From Myotis daubentonii (taxonomy: Eukaryota; Chordata; Mammalia; Chiroptera; Vespertilionidae): a stretch of DNA of 64,000 bases. The position numbers and the translations under genes are program-made. The notes beneath the pieces are model-generated. The model had not been told where the DNA came from and did no database searches. It saw nothing but the letters and a program-made list of their open reading frames with translations. Shown here piece by piece: positions 21,792 to 33,452 of the stretch. The DNA lies in the NCBI RefSeq assembly GCF_963259705.1, contig NC_081846.1, forward strand, positions 89,912,641 through 89,976,640, read 5' to 3'. How positions within the stretch are numbered: position 1 is the stretch's first letter; each line of letters opens with the position of its first letter.

Positions 21792-22003
21792 GCCTTGACC
21801 AGTTCGGCTCAGAGCGTCGGCCTGCGGACTAAAGGGTCCCAGGTTCGATTCTGGTCAGGGGCATGTACCTTGGTTGCGGGCATATCCCCAGTGGGGGGCA
21901 TGCAGGAGGCGGCTGACTGATGTTTCTCTCTCATCGATGTTTCTAATTCTCTATCCCTCTCCCTTCCTCTCTGTAAAAAATCAATAAAATATATTTTTAA
22001 AAA
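21792..22003 (+). mobile_element. VES SINE with 14-bp TSD
   Basis: Head GCCTTGACCAGTTCGGCTCA, B box GGTTCGATTC, body CATCGATGTTTCTAATTCTC, tail ATCAATAAAATATATTTTTA. TSD AAGAAGTTAAATGA is perfect at 21778-21791 and 22004-22017. About 10 bases of the usual A-box stretch (between GGCTCA and GAGCGTC) are missing. Confidence 0.93.
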
Positions 22004-22017
22004 AAGAAGTTAAATGA

Positions 22018-23890
22018 AACACAAAAATACACTTTAAAGTAACTAACATTTTAAATGATCAATAAATGTTAATTATTATTATCGATTTAGGAAACATGTA
22101 TTGACCAAATGGCAGTATAAATTTGCATTTTAACCATCACAGGTGCTTCTGCATAAATTTAAATCAAGGAAACAATATTAATAAGTATATGATTACACAT
22201 ATTGGCACACATCTGGAATTGCTGATTTATTTTCACACTTTACTGGTTTTTTAGGTTTTAGAATTATTTTGAAGACATTTTAATTTGCTAATTATATTTA
22301 CTTTTGAAATCAGTATTTTAAAATCATTTTGTAATCATATATCTTTGAAAGTCTGATAAAAACCTTCAGTGCTCTGCTCACCATGAAAATAAAAAAAGCA
22401 AGTGGATGACATATTAATTATTCTGAGTTAATAGAGTTGTAGCACTAAAAACAATGTCTAGAACATAGTAAGTGCATTAAATAGTATATATTAATTATAA
22501 TTGCATGTTTAAGAGTGTATTTAAAGGCGTTTATGCCCCATTCTCCCAGTTAAATAAAAATAAATATTCTCAAAACAATGAGAATAAAATTCAAGTTGAA
22601 ATATTGCAGAAGACCAAAGAAAAACCAAGCAACACTTTAAAGAAAAGGAGTGACACTGTTTAATATGCCAGCGGACTCAGGGAATAACTTTCCAAATCTG
22701 AGTACTGAAACAGGAGAAGATATAAAAGAAGCAGGGGGCTTGTTTTTCTATCTCCCTGTGGTCTTTGTCCCGCAAATATGGATTATGCTTCTGGTCTTTT
22801 TCACAGGCCTTGCGAGAAGGCCCCCAGGTGTTGGGGGTCTCCAGGCCGTATCTGATGGTTTGGCCTGGCGCCAGCATTAATAACCCTCCCTCCTGGACAG
22901 TGTACTGTTCACAGTTTTATGGCCTCTGTAACAGGTTCTGCAAGACCAGTTTTTGGGAAGGAGGTAGTGACTTAATTACAGGTTATAAATAATGTACACT
23001 GAGCTTGCCGGCATGGATTCCGATTGCTAGCCCCCCAAATGTCAGGGTTACACTGTAATTAGCCCTTTTTAGCCTTCTCAGAAACTTTAATAAAACTAGG
23101 AATTATAGATAATGTTCACCGAGAGCTGTCACATGCACTGAAAATTATATAAGAGTGAGAGACACATGAAGTCACATCTCAGCTGAAGAGCTTGGACGGA
23201 TGTGGAGGCTGAATTTTCTAGAGCAGGTAGCTTGTCTGGAAGGGCCCAATTAATATTATTTTTTTGAATCAGGGGAGGGGCTGTTGGCTCCAATAGTACA
23301 GCCTTTCTTCAACACCATTTCACATGAAGAGGAAGTAGAGGAGTCAGACTCAGTGAGGAAATACCCAGAAGTTATTTTAGTGGGAAGTTGTCTGTGAAGC
23401 ATGCCATGAAAGAGAATTTTTCATTTGGTATAATCATACAGCTGCTGATCTCTATTGACTAGAAAGGAGTTAAAAGTCAAGTCAGCATGTTAAAGACAAC
23501 CATACATCTTACAGGGCTTTGCTATGATCTAGACAGAATTCCTTCTGGCTTAGGATACTTCCTTGGTTCATTCCTACAACCTGCTGCAAATAGTTGATAG
23601 AAAAAATGAATTTTACTCAGAGAAATGACAAAAAAGGACAGCAAAATGTACAAATATATACTACTCATAGTAATAAATGCTAAAAGAGAATAGAATGTTA
23701 GGGACAGTATAATGAATAGCAAAGAAGAACACTCACTAGAAAGAAAGATAAAATGCTACCAAGCAGACAAAAATGGAGACTACAAATACTTTTTAAAAAA
23801 ATAATAAGACAATAAGATAAAAATCAGAGATATTCAAAGTTATTAAATATATAAGTCATCAAACTTTTTTCTGTAAAGAGTTATACAGTA
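22018..23890. other. No gene; unrecognised DNA, partly LTR-like
   Basis: 22620-23250 is GC-richer than its surroundings, with promoter-like words (GATATAAAAGAAGC at 22719, TTATATAAGAGTGA near 23145). It could be an old LTR, but I found no TG...CA pair with a TSD. The rest is AT-rich and unassigned. Confidence 0.4.
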
Positions 23891-24064
23891 GCCCTGGCCC
23901 AGTAGCTCAGTTATCTCAGTATGCCAAGGTTGCAGACTCCATCTCTGATCAGGTATACATACAAGAATCAACCAACGAATGCATGAATAAGTGATACAAA
24001 TCAATGTTTCTCTCTTTGTCTCTCCCTTCCTCTCTTCTAAAATCAGTAAAATAAAATAAAAAAT
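23891..24064 (+). mobile_element. tRNA-derived SINE (diverged VES-like)
   Basis: GCCCTGGCCCAGTAGCTCAG head, ATCAATGTTTCTCTCTTTGT body, AATCAGTAAAATAAAATAAA tail. Flanks TTATACAGTA and TCATACAGTA are a 10-bp TSD with one mismatch. Confidence 0.85.
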
Positions 24065-24155
24065 CATACAGTAAATATTTTAGGAGTTGAAAATCATATG
24101 GTGTCAGATGCTACTTCTCAAGCCTGCCATCTTAGTATATAAAAGCCACAGACAA

Positions 24156-24381
24156 TCCTATATAATAAAAGGCTAATATGCAAATTGTCTCCTCAGGAGT
24201 TTGACCGACTGGGAGTTTGACCACTCCCTATGATGTGCGTTGACCACCAGGGGGTGGCGCAGAATGAAGGAAGGCCCCAACCAGCAGCCAACAGCCAGGG
24301 GAAGGAAGGCCTTGATCAGCCCTGACACTGCCCAGGCCTAGGGACTCTACCAATGCAATAAATTGTGCACCAGGCCTCTAG
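24156..24381 (+). mobile_element. HeliBat-type Helitron (226 bp)
   Basis: 5' A|TCCTATATAATAAAAGGCTA, 3' ACCAGGCCTCTAG|T. Carries TGACCACCAGGGGGTGGCGC at 24241, a partial version of the CTCF-like motif seen in the copies at 36640 and 50309. Confidence 0.9.
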
Positions 24382-24739
24382 TACATAAATGAATGTATAC
24401 AACCAGACATGTCCTAGAGGCCATAATTTGTTGGCTCTTAATTAAAAAGAAAGACTAATTAAGTCACAAAGTTAACCAGCTACAGCAATACATTCCAAAT
24501 AAAAGAAAACACATTTTTAAAGAAATGTTGATAATTAAGGGAGGGATAGAGCCATACTAATCACATGCAAAAAGAGAGAAAAAATATTATACTCATATAA
24601 TATATTGAACAGCATATTTCTATTAGTTCCTCTTGTTTACCAAGAAGGTTAATGACTTATGTAGCATAAATACCAAAAGATTCACAAATAACTACATAAA
24701 GTCAAACTGAAAATGCAATGACAAAGAGAAAGCCATGAA

Positions 24740-26340
24740 ATTCAGCTAGATAAGTTCATCATAGTAGCAGGATACAGGATCAAAAATATTACACAAATTT
24801 TATTTCTACACACTATCAATAAACATTCCCTCTGAAAATAAAATAAGGAAATGATTCCATTCACAATAGCCTCCAAGAAGAATAAAAATAAGATTGTAAA
24901 TAGAATATACAAAACATTACTGAGAGAAAGCTAAAATAATTTCTAAATAAATAAATATAGTTTACAGTAATGGATTGAAAGACTAAGAAAATCTAAATCA
25001 GCAATTTTCTACAAAGCAATCTACAAATTCAATGCACTCCATATCAAAATTATAACAGGCTATTTTGCAAACAGTTGGCAAATTGATCCTAAAATGTATG
25101 AGGCAGTATAAGTCACTTAAAAGCCAAACAGTTTCTTAAAAGTAAAATAAACTTGTAGGAAATTATTCTAAATGATTTTAAGACATTTAAAAAAATATTG
25201 TTTGCATAACAATGTGGTTGGTATAGGTTAGGCAGATAAATCAATGGGAGGAATTGCAAGTCAAAAATTAAACCCTACAGCGCTGGCCACACATACCTAT
25301 TTTGCAGGTTTGATCTTGGATCAGGGCGCTTGTAGGAGGCAACTGATAGATATTTCTCTCTCACATCAATGTTTCTCTCTCTCTTTATTACAGATGACCG
25401 CCTTTCCCCACACTGATCCTCTTTCCCCAGCTCCCCACTTCTCTCCTAGACCTTCACTGTATTATTGTCTGTAGTCAATTGACTTTTGATACAAGTATCA
25501 AAACAACCCAATGGGAAAAGCATAGTATTTTTAGCAAATGATGCTGTGGTGATTACATGCACATGCAGAAACATCCAGTAAGATTTTTGTTTCCAAACTA
25601 ATTTAGCATGGATCAGACACTAGCAAACTAAAACAAACAAACAAAAAAAACCCAAAACAAAACAAAAAAACACTTGCCTAGAACATATATGATATACCAG
25701 ACGTTCTGACCTTGGCTTTGCCAAAGAGTCCTTAGATAAAACACTAAGAGCATGATTTGTAAAATCAAATAAAAAACCCATCAATTGAACTACATCATAA
25801 TGAAAATTGTTGCATTTCAAAAGACATCATTAAGAAAATAAAAAGGTGGACCACAGGCTCCTAAAACTGAGGAAAAATATTTTCAAATTATATACCTGAC
25901 TTATATCTAGAACAAACACAAACTTTCAATTCAACAAGAAAAGAACCCAATTAAACAATGAACAAAATATTTAAATAGACATTTCACCAATGCAAATGCC
26001 TAAAGACACATAAACTGATGTTCCAGGTCACTGCAGAGGAGTGTTAATTTAAACTGAAATGAGAGCACTATTGATCGACTCTAAGGGTTTTAATCAGAGA
26101 GAAGGCAGTGGAGGACCTCGGCACTGCTGCTGGGATGTGAAATGGAAATCACATGACAATTTTCAAAAGGCTCTTGTAGGCTAATGTACTGTAATGCATC
26201 ATTTTGTTTCATTTTATAATATTCCATAATATTTTTAAATACTACAAACTATTTTAAAAATAGGAATAAACTTAATGAGAAACACACTATAGTCATGTGA
26301 ATAAAACCTTGAAATGCTAATCTGAGGGGGGGAAAAGGAA
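24740..26340 (+). mobile_element. Old L1 fragment (ORF2 region), + strand
   Basis: Degenerate L1 text such as AGTAGCAGGATACAGGATCA (24763), ATTCCATTCACAATAGCCTC (24854) and CTACAAATTCAATGCACTCC (25020), in ORF2 order. The phrases AAAAGACATCATTAAGAAAA (25819) and TGGAAATCACATGACAATTT (26144) continue it. It is interrupted near 25281-25390 by a SINE relic and is older than the L1 at 6400. Confidence 0.7.
25281..25390 (+). mobile_element. SINE relic (VES-like, partial)
   Basis: GCAGGTTTGATCTTGGATCA (a B-box remnant) followed by AGGAGGCAACTGATAGATAT and CACATCAATGTTTCTCTCTC. No clear tail or TSD. Confidence 0.65.
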
Positions 26341-26362
26341 AAAAAGCCCTATCTTCTCCATA

Positions 26363-26988
26363 TCCTATCTAATAAAAGAGAAACATGGTAATTAGAGTAC
26401 GACCACTACCCTTCCCGTTGGCTAATCAGGGCGATATGCAAATTAACTGCCAGCCAAGATGGCGGCCGGCAGCCAGGCAGCTGGAAGCGAACATGAGGCT
26501 TGCTTGCTTCAGTGACGGAGGACTCCAACATTCCCTGCCTGCCTTGCTGGCCTCTGAGCTTGCAGTTCGAAACATTGTTAAAAATATAGAAGCTAAACAA
26601 AAACCCAGAAACCTGCTTTCGGCCAGCTGGGATCTCAGAGCTGGAGTTATATATTGTTTCGATTATAGAACCCAAACAAACCAGATACCTGCTTTCAGCA
26701 GCAGAGGCCTCAGAGCTGGAGCCTCAGAGCTAAAGTTGGCCCAGAATTAAAAAAAGAAAAGAAAAGAAAAAAAGGAGCAGTTGGGAGCCTGAAAACAGCC
26801 CTCAGCCCCTCACCCAGACTGGCCAGGCACCCCAGTGGGGACCCCCACCCTGAAGGGTGTGTGACCAGCTGCAAACAGCCATCATCCCCTCACCCAGGCT
26901 GGCCAGGCACCACAGTGGGGACCCCCACCCTGATTCAGGACACCCTTCAGGGAAAACCAGCAAGCCCCACCCATGCACCAGGCCTCTA
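26363..26988 (+). mobile_element. HeliBat-type Helitron with GC-rich, promoter-like insert (upstream of a tandem pair)
   Basis: 5' A|TCCTATCTAATAAAAGAGAA; the 3' end ATGCACCAGGCCTCTA runs straight into the next Helitron. A YY1-like AAGATGGCGGC lies at 26456-26466. The interior shares order and wording with the copy at 37003-37546 (CCCTCAGCCCCTCACCCAG, GGACACCCTTCA, CCACCCATGCACCAGGCCTC). Both probably descend from a Helitron that captured host sequence. 626 bp. Confidence 0.85.
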
Positions 26989-27899
26989 TCCTATATAGTA
27001 AAAGGGTAATATGCCTCCTGGCACCGGGATCAACGTGACAGGAGGCAGAGCCCAAACCCCCTGATCGCCCTGCCGCTCTGTGTGTGACAGGGGGTGGGGC
27101 CACAACCTCCCTATCCACCCTGCTCTGTTCGTGACAGGGAAAGGTGCCCCAACCTCCTGATCAGCCCTGCTCTGTGCCTGATACAGGGGAGCTCCCCAAC
27201 CCCCTGATCGCCCTGCGGCTCTGTGTGTGACAGGGTGCAGTGCCACAACCCCCCCCCCCTCCACGGACCCTACTCTGTGTGTGACGGGGTAGAGCCATAA
27301 CCTCCCCATCAGCCCTGCCCTGAGTGTGAGAATGGCAGTGCCCCAACCCCCTGATTGGCCCTGCTCTGTGTGTGACAGTGGGCAGTGCCCCAACTCCACT
27401 ATCGGCCCTACTCTGTGAGTGACAGGGGAGAGCTCCTCAACCCCCTAATGGGCCTTGCTCTGTGCATGACAGGGGGAAGCTCCCCAACCCTCTGATCGAC
27501 CCTGCTCTGTGCATGACAGGGTATGGAGCCCCCACCCCCCTGATGGGCCCTGCTCTGTGTGTGACAGGGGGTGGCTCCACAACCTCCCCATCGACCCTGC
27601 CTTGAGTGTGACAGGGGGCGGTGCCCCAACCCCCCAATCGGCCCTAACCTGAGCGTGACTGAGGGTGGCATCTCAACCTCCTGATCCACCCTGCTCTGTG
27701 CATGACAGGGGGCGGTGCCCCAACACCCCAGTCGGCCCTGCTCTGAGCCTGACCAGGGGCTGCACCTAGGGATTGGGCCTGCCCTCTGCCACCCGTGAGC
27801 AGGCCTAAGCCAGCAGGGCATTATCTCCCGAGGGGTCCCAGACTGCAAGAGGGCACAGGCCAGGCTGAGTGCACAAATTTTTGTGCACCGAGCCTCTAG
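26989..27899 (+). mobile_element. HeliBat-type Helitron carrying a large minisatellite
   Basis: 5' TCCTATATAGTAAAAGGGTA immediately abuts the previous Helitron. 3' GTGCACCGAGCCTCTAG|T, preceded by a hairpin TGCACAAA...TTTGTGCA (27870-27887), the classic Helitron terminator. About 13 tandem units fill the middle. 911 bp. Confidence 0.9.
27050..27765 (+). repeat. Minisatellite, about 13 units of about 56 bp, inside a Helitron
   Basis: Units follow the pattern GCCCTGCTCTGTGTGTGACA then GGGGGCGGTGCCCCAACCCC and CTGATCG, with substitutions between units. The long glycine/arginine or cysteine-rich frames on the - strand are produced by this repeat. Confidence 0.88.
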
Positions 27900-27989
27900 T
27901 ATAATATAAAATCTCAAATTTTCCATACATTTCATAAATTCCTATTAATTTAACAACATAATTATTTAAAGAAGTAGATTTCTTAATTA

Positions 27990-29275
27990 ATACAAATAAA
28001 TAAAAGCTTAACACATTAGTAGAAAAATTATGAATAGAGTTGTCAGCAGAAATGGTACTTAACTGAAACCAAAGTCAGTTATATAGCTACAGTAATTAAA
28101 ATTAGGATATGAATGCAAAGATAAATAAAACATCAGAGGAACAGAGTGGAAAGTCCAGATATATACCTGAATAAATATGGAAATTTAGTGTATGAAAATG
28201 ATATTGGAATGTTAGTGTCCTAAAGATTCTTTTTGAAATAAATAATGTTGAGATATTACCAAGTATACATCCAGAAAATTAATTTATTCTGCAAAATTAA
28301 ATCAAACATATAAATGTGAAAAATAAAGTAAAAAATATTTTAGGCAAAAATATGAGTTTGTATAAAACCTCTCAACTATGACAGAAACTCTAAATTATTG
28401 AAGTTCTGTGAATTTGAAAAAGGATTTTGCATGTTAATATGGCAGTTAAAAAACAAATTACAAATTGAGGAACACTTTTGTAATACAGATTATAGACAAG
28501 TAGGTAACATTTTTAATAAATAAAGAGCAATATGAGTTATTAGAAAATTGAATGAACCCCTTAAGAAAGTGGCAAAATATGTGGACAAACAGCTCCAAGA
28601 ATAAAATACAAATGGGTTTAGGTAGCTAAAAGTATGCATAATTTCACTTGAAATAAGAAATGTTCACATTAAAATTAGAATGAGATATTAGTTTTACTTA
28701 AATAGTAAACTCATAGGGAAACATACATATATTTACTTTCCTGAATGGAGTGTAAAATTAGGTATCTCTCTTTTCTGGGCAATTTAGCAACCTTCATCGT
28801 GATTTAAAATGCATATAAACTTTGGCGCAACACTGATTTCTGTGAATATGTCCTGCAGATATATGCAAAACGACAAGTAAATGTGCAGGTGCATATTAGC
28901 AAAAGATGAAAAATATGTAAATGTTCATCAATAGATCACTTTTTAAAGATTGTGTGGTAAATATATGTAACTGAATGCCATGCTGCTGTGGAGAAGAATG
29001 AGAAATCTATGCACTTATGTGCAAGAACCTCCAAGGCATACAATACACATGAGATAGAACAATTTGTATAATATCTCGCATTGATTTAAGTACACTTCAT
29101 ATTCTTTGCATGGAGTATTCCTGGACAAACCAACAGTAGGGTTACCTTGGTGGCAGGCAGGGTGAGGGCTGGTCAAAGAACACAGAAGGATACATAATTT
29201 TCACTATGCACTTATTTGAATAGTATCAATTTTATAACATATTCATATATCAATTACCCAATAAATTAATTTAAA
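27990..29275 (+). mobile_element. Old L1 fragment (3' part), + strand
   Basis: Weakly legible L1 ORF2-3' UTR order: AACAGAGTGGAAAGTCCAGA (28140), ATGTTCATCAATAGATCACT (28920), ATGCCATGCTGCTGTGGAGA (28976) and a tail near 29250. It probably continues the fragment left of the Helitron pair. Confidence 0.55.
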
Positions 29276-32200
29276 AACATGCAGGAAAGATGCCAGCATG
29301 GGACTCTCAGTCATCTGTTTGTTTTCTGTTGTTGTTATTGTTTTGTTTTGGAGGTTTTGTGTGTTTTTTTAATTATGACTAATAGACTAAGAACGGAGCA
29401 AGAATTGCCACATACTACCATATTGCAAAGTACTAGACAACTGATGAAGGAGTTACATTAATTTTATAACTGCTTATTAAAGTCATTGCCACTTATTTAT
29501 ATTATTATTGCAAAGGTTTCCCCAGCTTTTCATTTGTCTTTGACTGTACATTTTCTGGAAGTCTGCCAGCTATTAGGTGTTAGGTTTTTCCCAGTCCTTG
29601 ACATATTGGGCTCCCCATCCCCCTCTTGAGGAACTGGAGGGGTTTTTCAAAAAACCTCTCCCAGCTTCACCTTTGTTCCTGGGAGGTTTGAGTGTGAAGT
29701 ATTTTTTGAAAGGGCAGCTCAGAGCAAGTGGCACTTCTAACTACCCCGAAGGCACATGCTTTTCAGTGGGATGGTGGAGGACCCATAGGATGGAAGCCTG
29801 ACTGGGTCATCTTGGAAGGAGGGTGTTTGCTAGTCAGCCGCAGCAGAAACTGTCTGTCTGACGCAGTAGGCTTGCAAGAACGAGGCTTTGGGGGCAGATT
29901 AATAGTCATCAGAGAAGGGGTGAAGAAGACAACCCCTTCTTGGGGGGCTCGGGCAGCCAGGGTGTGAAGAGTCCACATTCAGAAGCCTGTCCACACAGCA
30001 GGTTGCGTCTGTCTGGATTGTATTGCCAGGAGCCAGCCAGGGATCAGACCAGAAGGGAAGTGGAGCTCCAGAGAATCTATGCCAGTGACAGCGAAGACTC
30101 AGAGGCTTAACAAGCCAGTAACACCTCAGGGGACAGTGCGGGAGGGCAGGGATACTGAGTCCAAAAGCAGTCACCAGGCAGAGGCGGAACCTGGTGGCCC
30201 TATTGCACAGGAGATGGGGCCATAGAAGAAATGGCACTTGAGACAAAAAAGAAAATGAAAACAGGAAAGAGCAGCATGATTCCCCCTTCCCGTTGGTCTG
30301 TCTTATTTCAGGCCTCCCATAGGTCAAGCCCTCCCAGAAGCTGAACCCTTGCTGGACATGCCGTCAACAAGCGCCTTCTGCCCCGAACTGCAGGGCACAG
30401 GAGAAGGTTTAGGAAGGTATCCGCGACAAAGGTGCCCAGACAACCAGAGCAGTGGCATGAGACCTGCCCTGTTCTTACCTTCCCTGTGGTGCCCAGTGAA
30501 GGGAGGAACAAGAAGAACGCGAGGCAGGGAACAGAAGAAACCAGCTAGTCTCACCCTCCTCCTCACTCCCACCAAGCTCCCCACACAGGCATGTCACAGA
30601 GCTCCCTACCCTACAAGGAGGGACCCTGATCTGGGCAACATTAAGCAGCCCAGCAGGAGTGGTCCAAGTGCACTCACACCCTGACCGTGGCTCAGACCAC
30701 ACCAAATGCAGGCTGTGCTGCACAGGCTGGTTCTATTTGCTAGACAGCTCTCCACCAAAAATAGTATTTTTTAAGGAAGAAGGCAGAGTTAGTTTTTTTT
30801 TGTTTTTGTTTTTTAATCCTAATTCAAATCTGTTGGTATTCATGGTCTCATTAAAATTATTTAACCTCTGAGAAATGAAATATCCTTGCCTGTTGAATGA
30901 TGATAGCAATGCCAATCATTTATGCTTTCACAAGGATAACACCCCCACCTGGGACCAGGTAGATGCTCAATAGTTGTTGGTCTCTTTCCACAACTTCATT
31001 AACTGGAATATTCTTAATCTCCTCTCCATCTGTGAGGAACTCATCTATTGGATAAGATCTGCCTTAAGTCTTTTTCAAGATTAAATCTGTTAAAGAAAAC
31101 AGTCCTGTTTATCCATACACCTTGTTACCAGGCTCATTCCTTAGTGGTCACGTGGTAGTTACTCAGTGTGTGTACAAGGAGGGGGCACCTTTCAAGGCTG
31201 GGCCCCCATTTCTTCCGCATGCCTCTGTGCAGTCGCCACTCATCGAGCATCCGCTGGGTGCATCCTCCCAGAGCTCAGGACCAAGACCAGGCTGCTTAAG
31301 TTCAGAAGCTGACTCTACTTCTTGGCAAATAAGGAACTTTTTAACCTCTCTTCTATAGTGGGAACGACTGAAAAACAGGAATAATAGAAATAGTACTCAA
31401 TTCTGAGAAGTTAATTTATGAAAGATACTTGAAATCAAGTCTGGTGCATGATAATCATTAAGTAGAGGTTGGATGTTATGATGCATTGGGTATACAGATT
31501 AGCTTATAAATCCCCATCAAGTAATAAATATTTATGCAGGTGTGGTTGTTAGTGAGGGAGTTTTCTGATATATACTAGTATGTGTCTATATGTTCACTCA
31601 TTCACTTATTATTTTATTTTTATTGTTGACAGTGTTACAGATGTCCCTCACTTCCCCCCTTTATCTTACACTGTATTTCTTATCACAGGAAAATTCACAT
31701 GCATATATAATTGCCAAAATTCAGTCCCTCAAATACTTATGATAGGCCTGTCTATTTTGTAGATGGCTTTCCTACAATAGGTGATAGACATTTGTGTAAA
31801 AATAAACACAGACCGTATTGACTGCCAGGGAAAAGTGGAAATCTTATCTGTGTCTATGTAGTTGTATGCATGAAAAGAGTACCTCAGTATACATGCTACT
31901 TTTGTGTACGCCCAATCCTAATACAATAAATATTAGAAACGTTTTCTTGTCTCTGTAACATATATACCTTTAGATTGTACAGAAAGGAAAACATACATTT
32001 ATGACTTAATATGTTTTGATATATTTTCTTTCCTGTCTCTTCTTATAAAGGACTTTGGTCCCTGCCTTTTCCCTGTGAAGCCGGGGCAGGCCTGCGGCTG
32101 TCACTCTGCACAGGGGGGGTTGCACAGGAGAGAGCGCATGAATGTTCTAGCTGGCAGAGCCCTGCTTCCGTGAGCGACTGGCTCCGAGCTGACAGGTCCC

Positions 32201-33087
32201 GAGCCTCACATCTCTGATGTTTGGCTTCCTTAACCTCGCCAATAGGCATGTTTTTAAACTAAACTCTCAAACATCCGCCCACTATGAAGCCATGACTTTG
32301 GCTGTCTCAGCTGTGCCTTTCCGTTACTCTAATAATCACCTGTCATTTTAGACCAATATAATTTAAACCAGTTTGTTTTTGTCCCCCCTCTCCCCTTTTC
32401 TAAATAAAGGTCCAATGACTACCCAGAACCCATGCTGCCCTGTCCCCCCCACAGGCACACGCCTCTACCAGCCAAGGCACATCCCGCTGGCCTGCTTTAT
32501 CAGTTTATGGTGATGAGGAACGTGAACATCTTCGGCAGAGATCATTAATTTTACAGCCTATGGTTCAAAAAGTCGTTCCTGGCTGCTTACATCTTGTCAT
32601 GTGAACACCTGAGAAAATGAGTGAGCTGAAGACATAAAATTGAAGTCGAACTGTGTGTAGTCTCCCTCTAAGTGTAACTCACTGCACAGGAGGGATCTTT
32701 CGGACTCAGGGGTAAACCCTTTCTGGGGTTGCATTTGATATCTGCACCTCATTTTAGTTAGTTTTATGCCCTGAAGGACCATCCATGCTGTGGCAAAAGG
32801 CAACATTTTGCTTTTACTCCTGACTGAATAAATTCCATGGCACATTTACAATGAGTTTTCTTTGACTACAAATGTCTTTGACTACGTTGATACCAAAACA
32901 TTTAGTGTCGTTTTCGATTTCAATATTCAAGGTGAAAGTATTACAATTCATCTTGGCAGGGGCACTCTGAATTAACTTGTAAAAGTGGCATGAATTGCAA
33001 AATATTTTCAATGTTAGACAACAAAGTATTTATGAGAGAAGGAACTGAAAGGAATCACAGAAATCACAGAGTCATCTTATTAAGTTT
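29276..33087. other. No gene supported; largely unique DNA with old repeat scraps
   Basis: 29550-30720 is GC-richer and free of recognised repeats, but no frame of convincing composition or splice structure was found. A MIR-like stretch is at about 31270-31440 (TGCTTAAGTTCAGAAGCTGA). An L1 3'-end scrap on the - strand is at 31590-31665 (TTTATTGTTGACAGTGTTAC). 32040-32240 is GC-rich and unassigned. Confidence 0.5.
32750..32850 (-). repeat. L1-related segment paralogous to 33901-34002
   Basis: TATGCCCTGAAGGACCATCC and GACTGAATAAATT occur in the same order in both places, with roughly 85-90% identity by eye. It is either an independent L1 scrap of the same subfamily or a local duplication. Confidence 0.7.
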
Positions 33088-33452
33088 TGTTAGGTTAGGT
33101 GGCTCAGGAGGCCGCATAGAAAATAAAGACAGTCCAGTGAATCAGAAAAAGAAAGAAAAGGAAAAGGTTTATTTCTGCGTCCCCAGGAGACCCACGTACC
33201 CCAAAGACAGGGCACGTGGATTCACGCCAACAGGAAGGGGGGCGCTTTTTTTATACTGCGGTTGGGTGAGGGGCGGGGACATGAGCTGAGGTATTCAGCT
33301 AAGGAAGTTGCAGCTGCAGGGGGTCAGCAAGGTATTCAGGAAGGAGTCAGTATCTATGTCTGGCACGCTGATCTGTTAGAAATGCCAGGGAGAGTCCATT
33401 ATCTCATCACACGTCTGCATGTATCCGATCTTGGGCTCTCTCTGACCTAACA
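33088..33452 (-). mobile_element. Solo LTR, second copy of the 6758-7138 family
   Basis: On the + strand it reads TGTTAGGTTAGGTGGCTCAG ... CTCTCTCTGACCTAACA. The reverse complement carries the same TATA box (seen as CTTTTTTTATAC near 33250) and poly(A) region as the first copy. Flanks AGTTT and AATTT are a probable 5-bp TSD with one mismatch. 365 bp. It landed just beside the 3' tail of the - strand L1. Confidence 0.88.

Noticed and set aside
26882..27935. Several - strand frames of 60-175 aa rich in G, R, C and H
   Set aside because: Produced by the 56-bp Helitron minisatellite, with a stop-free phase.
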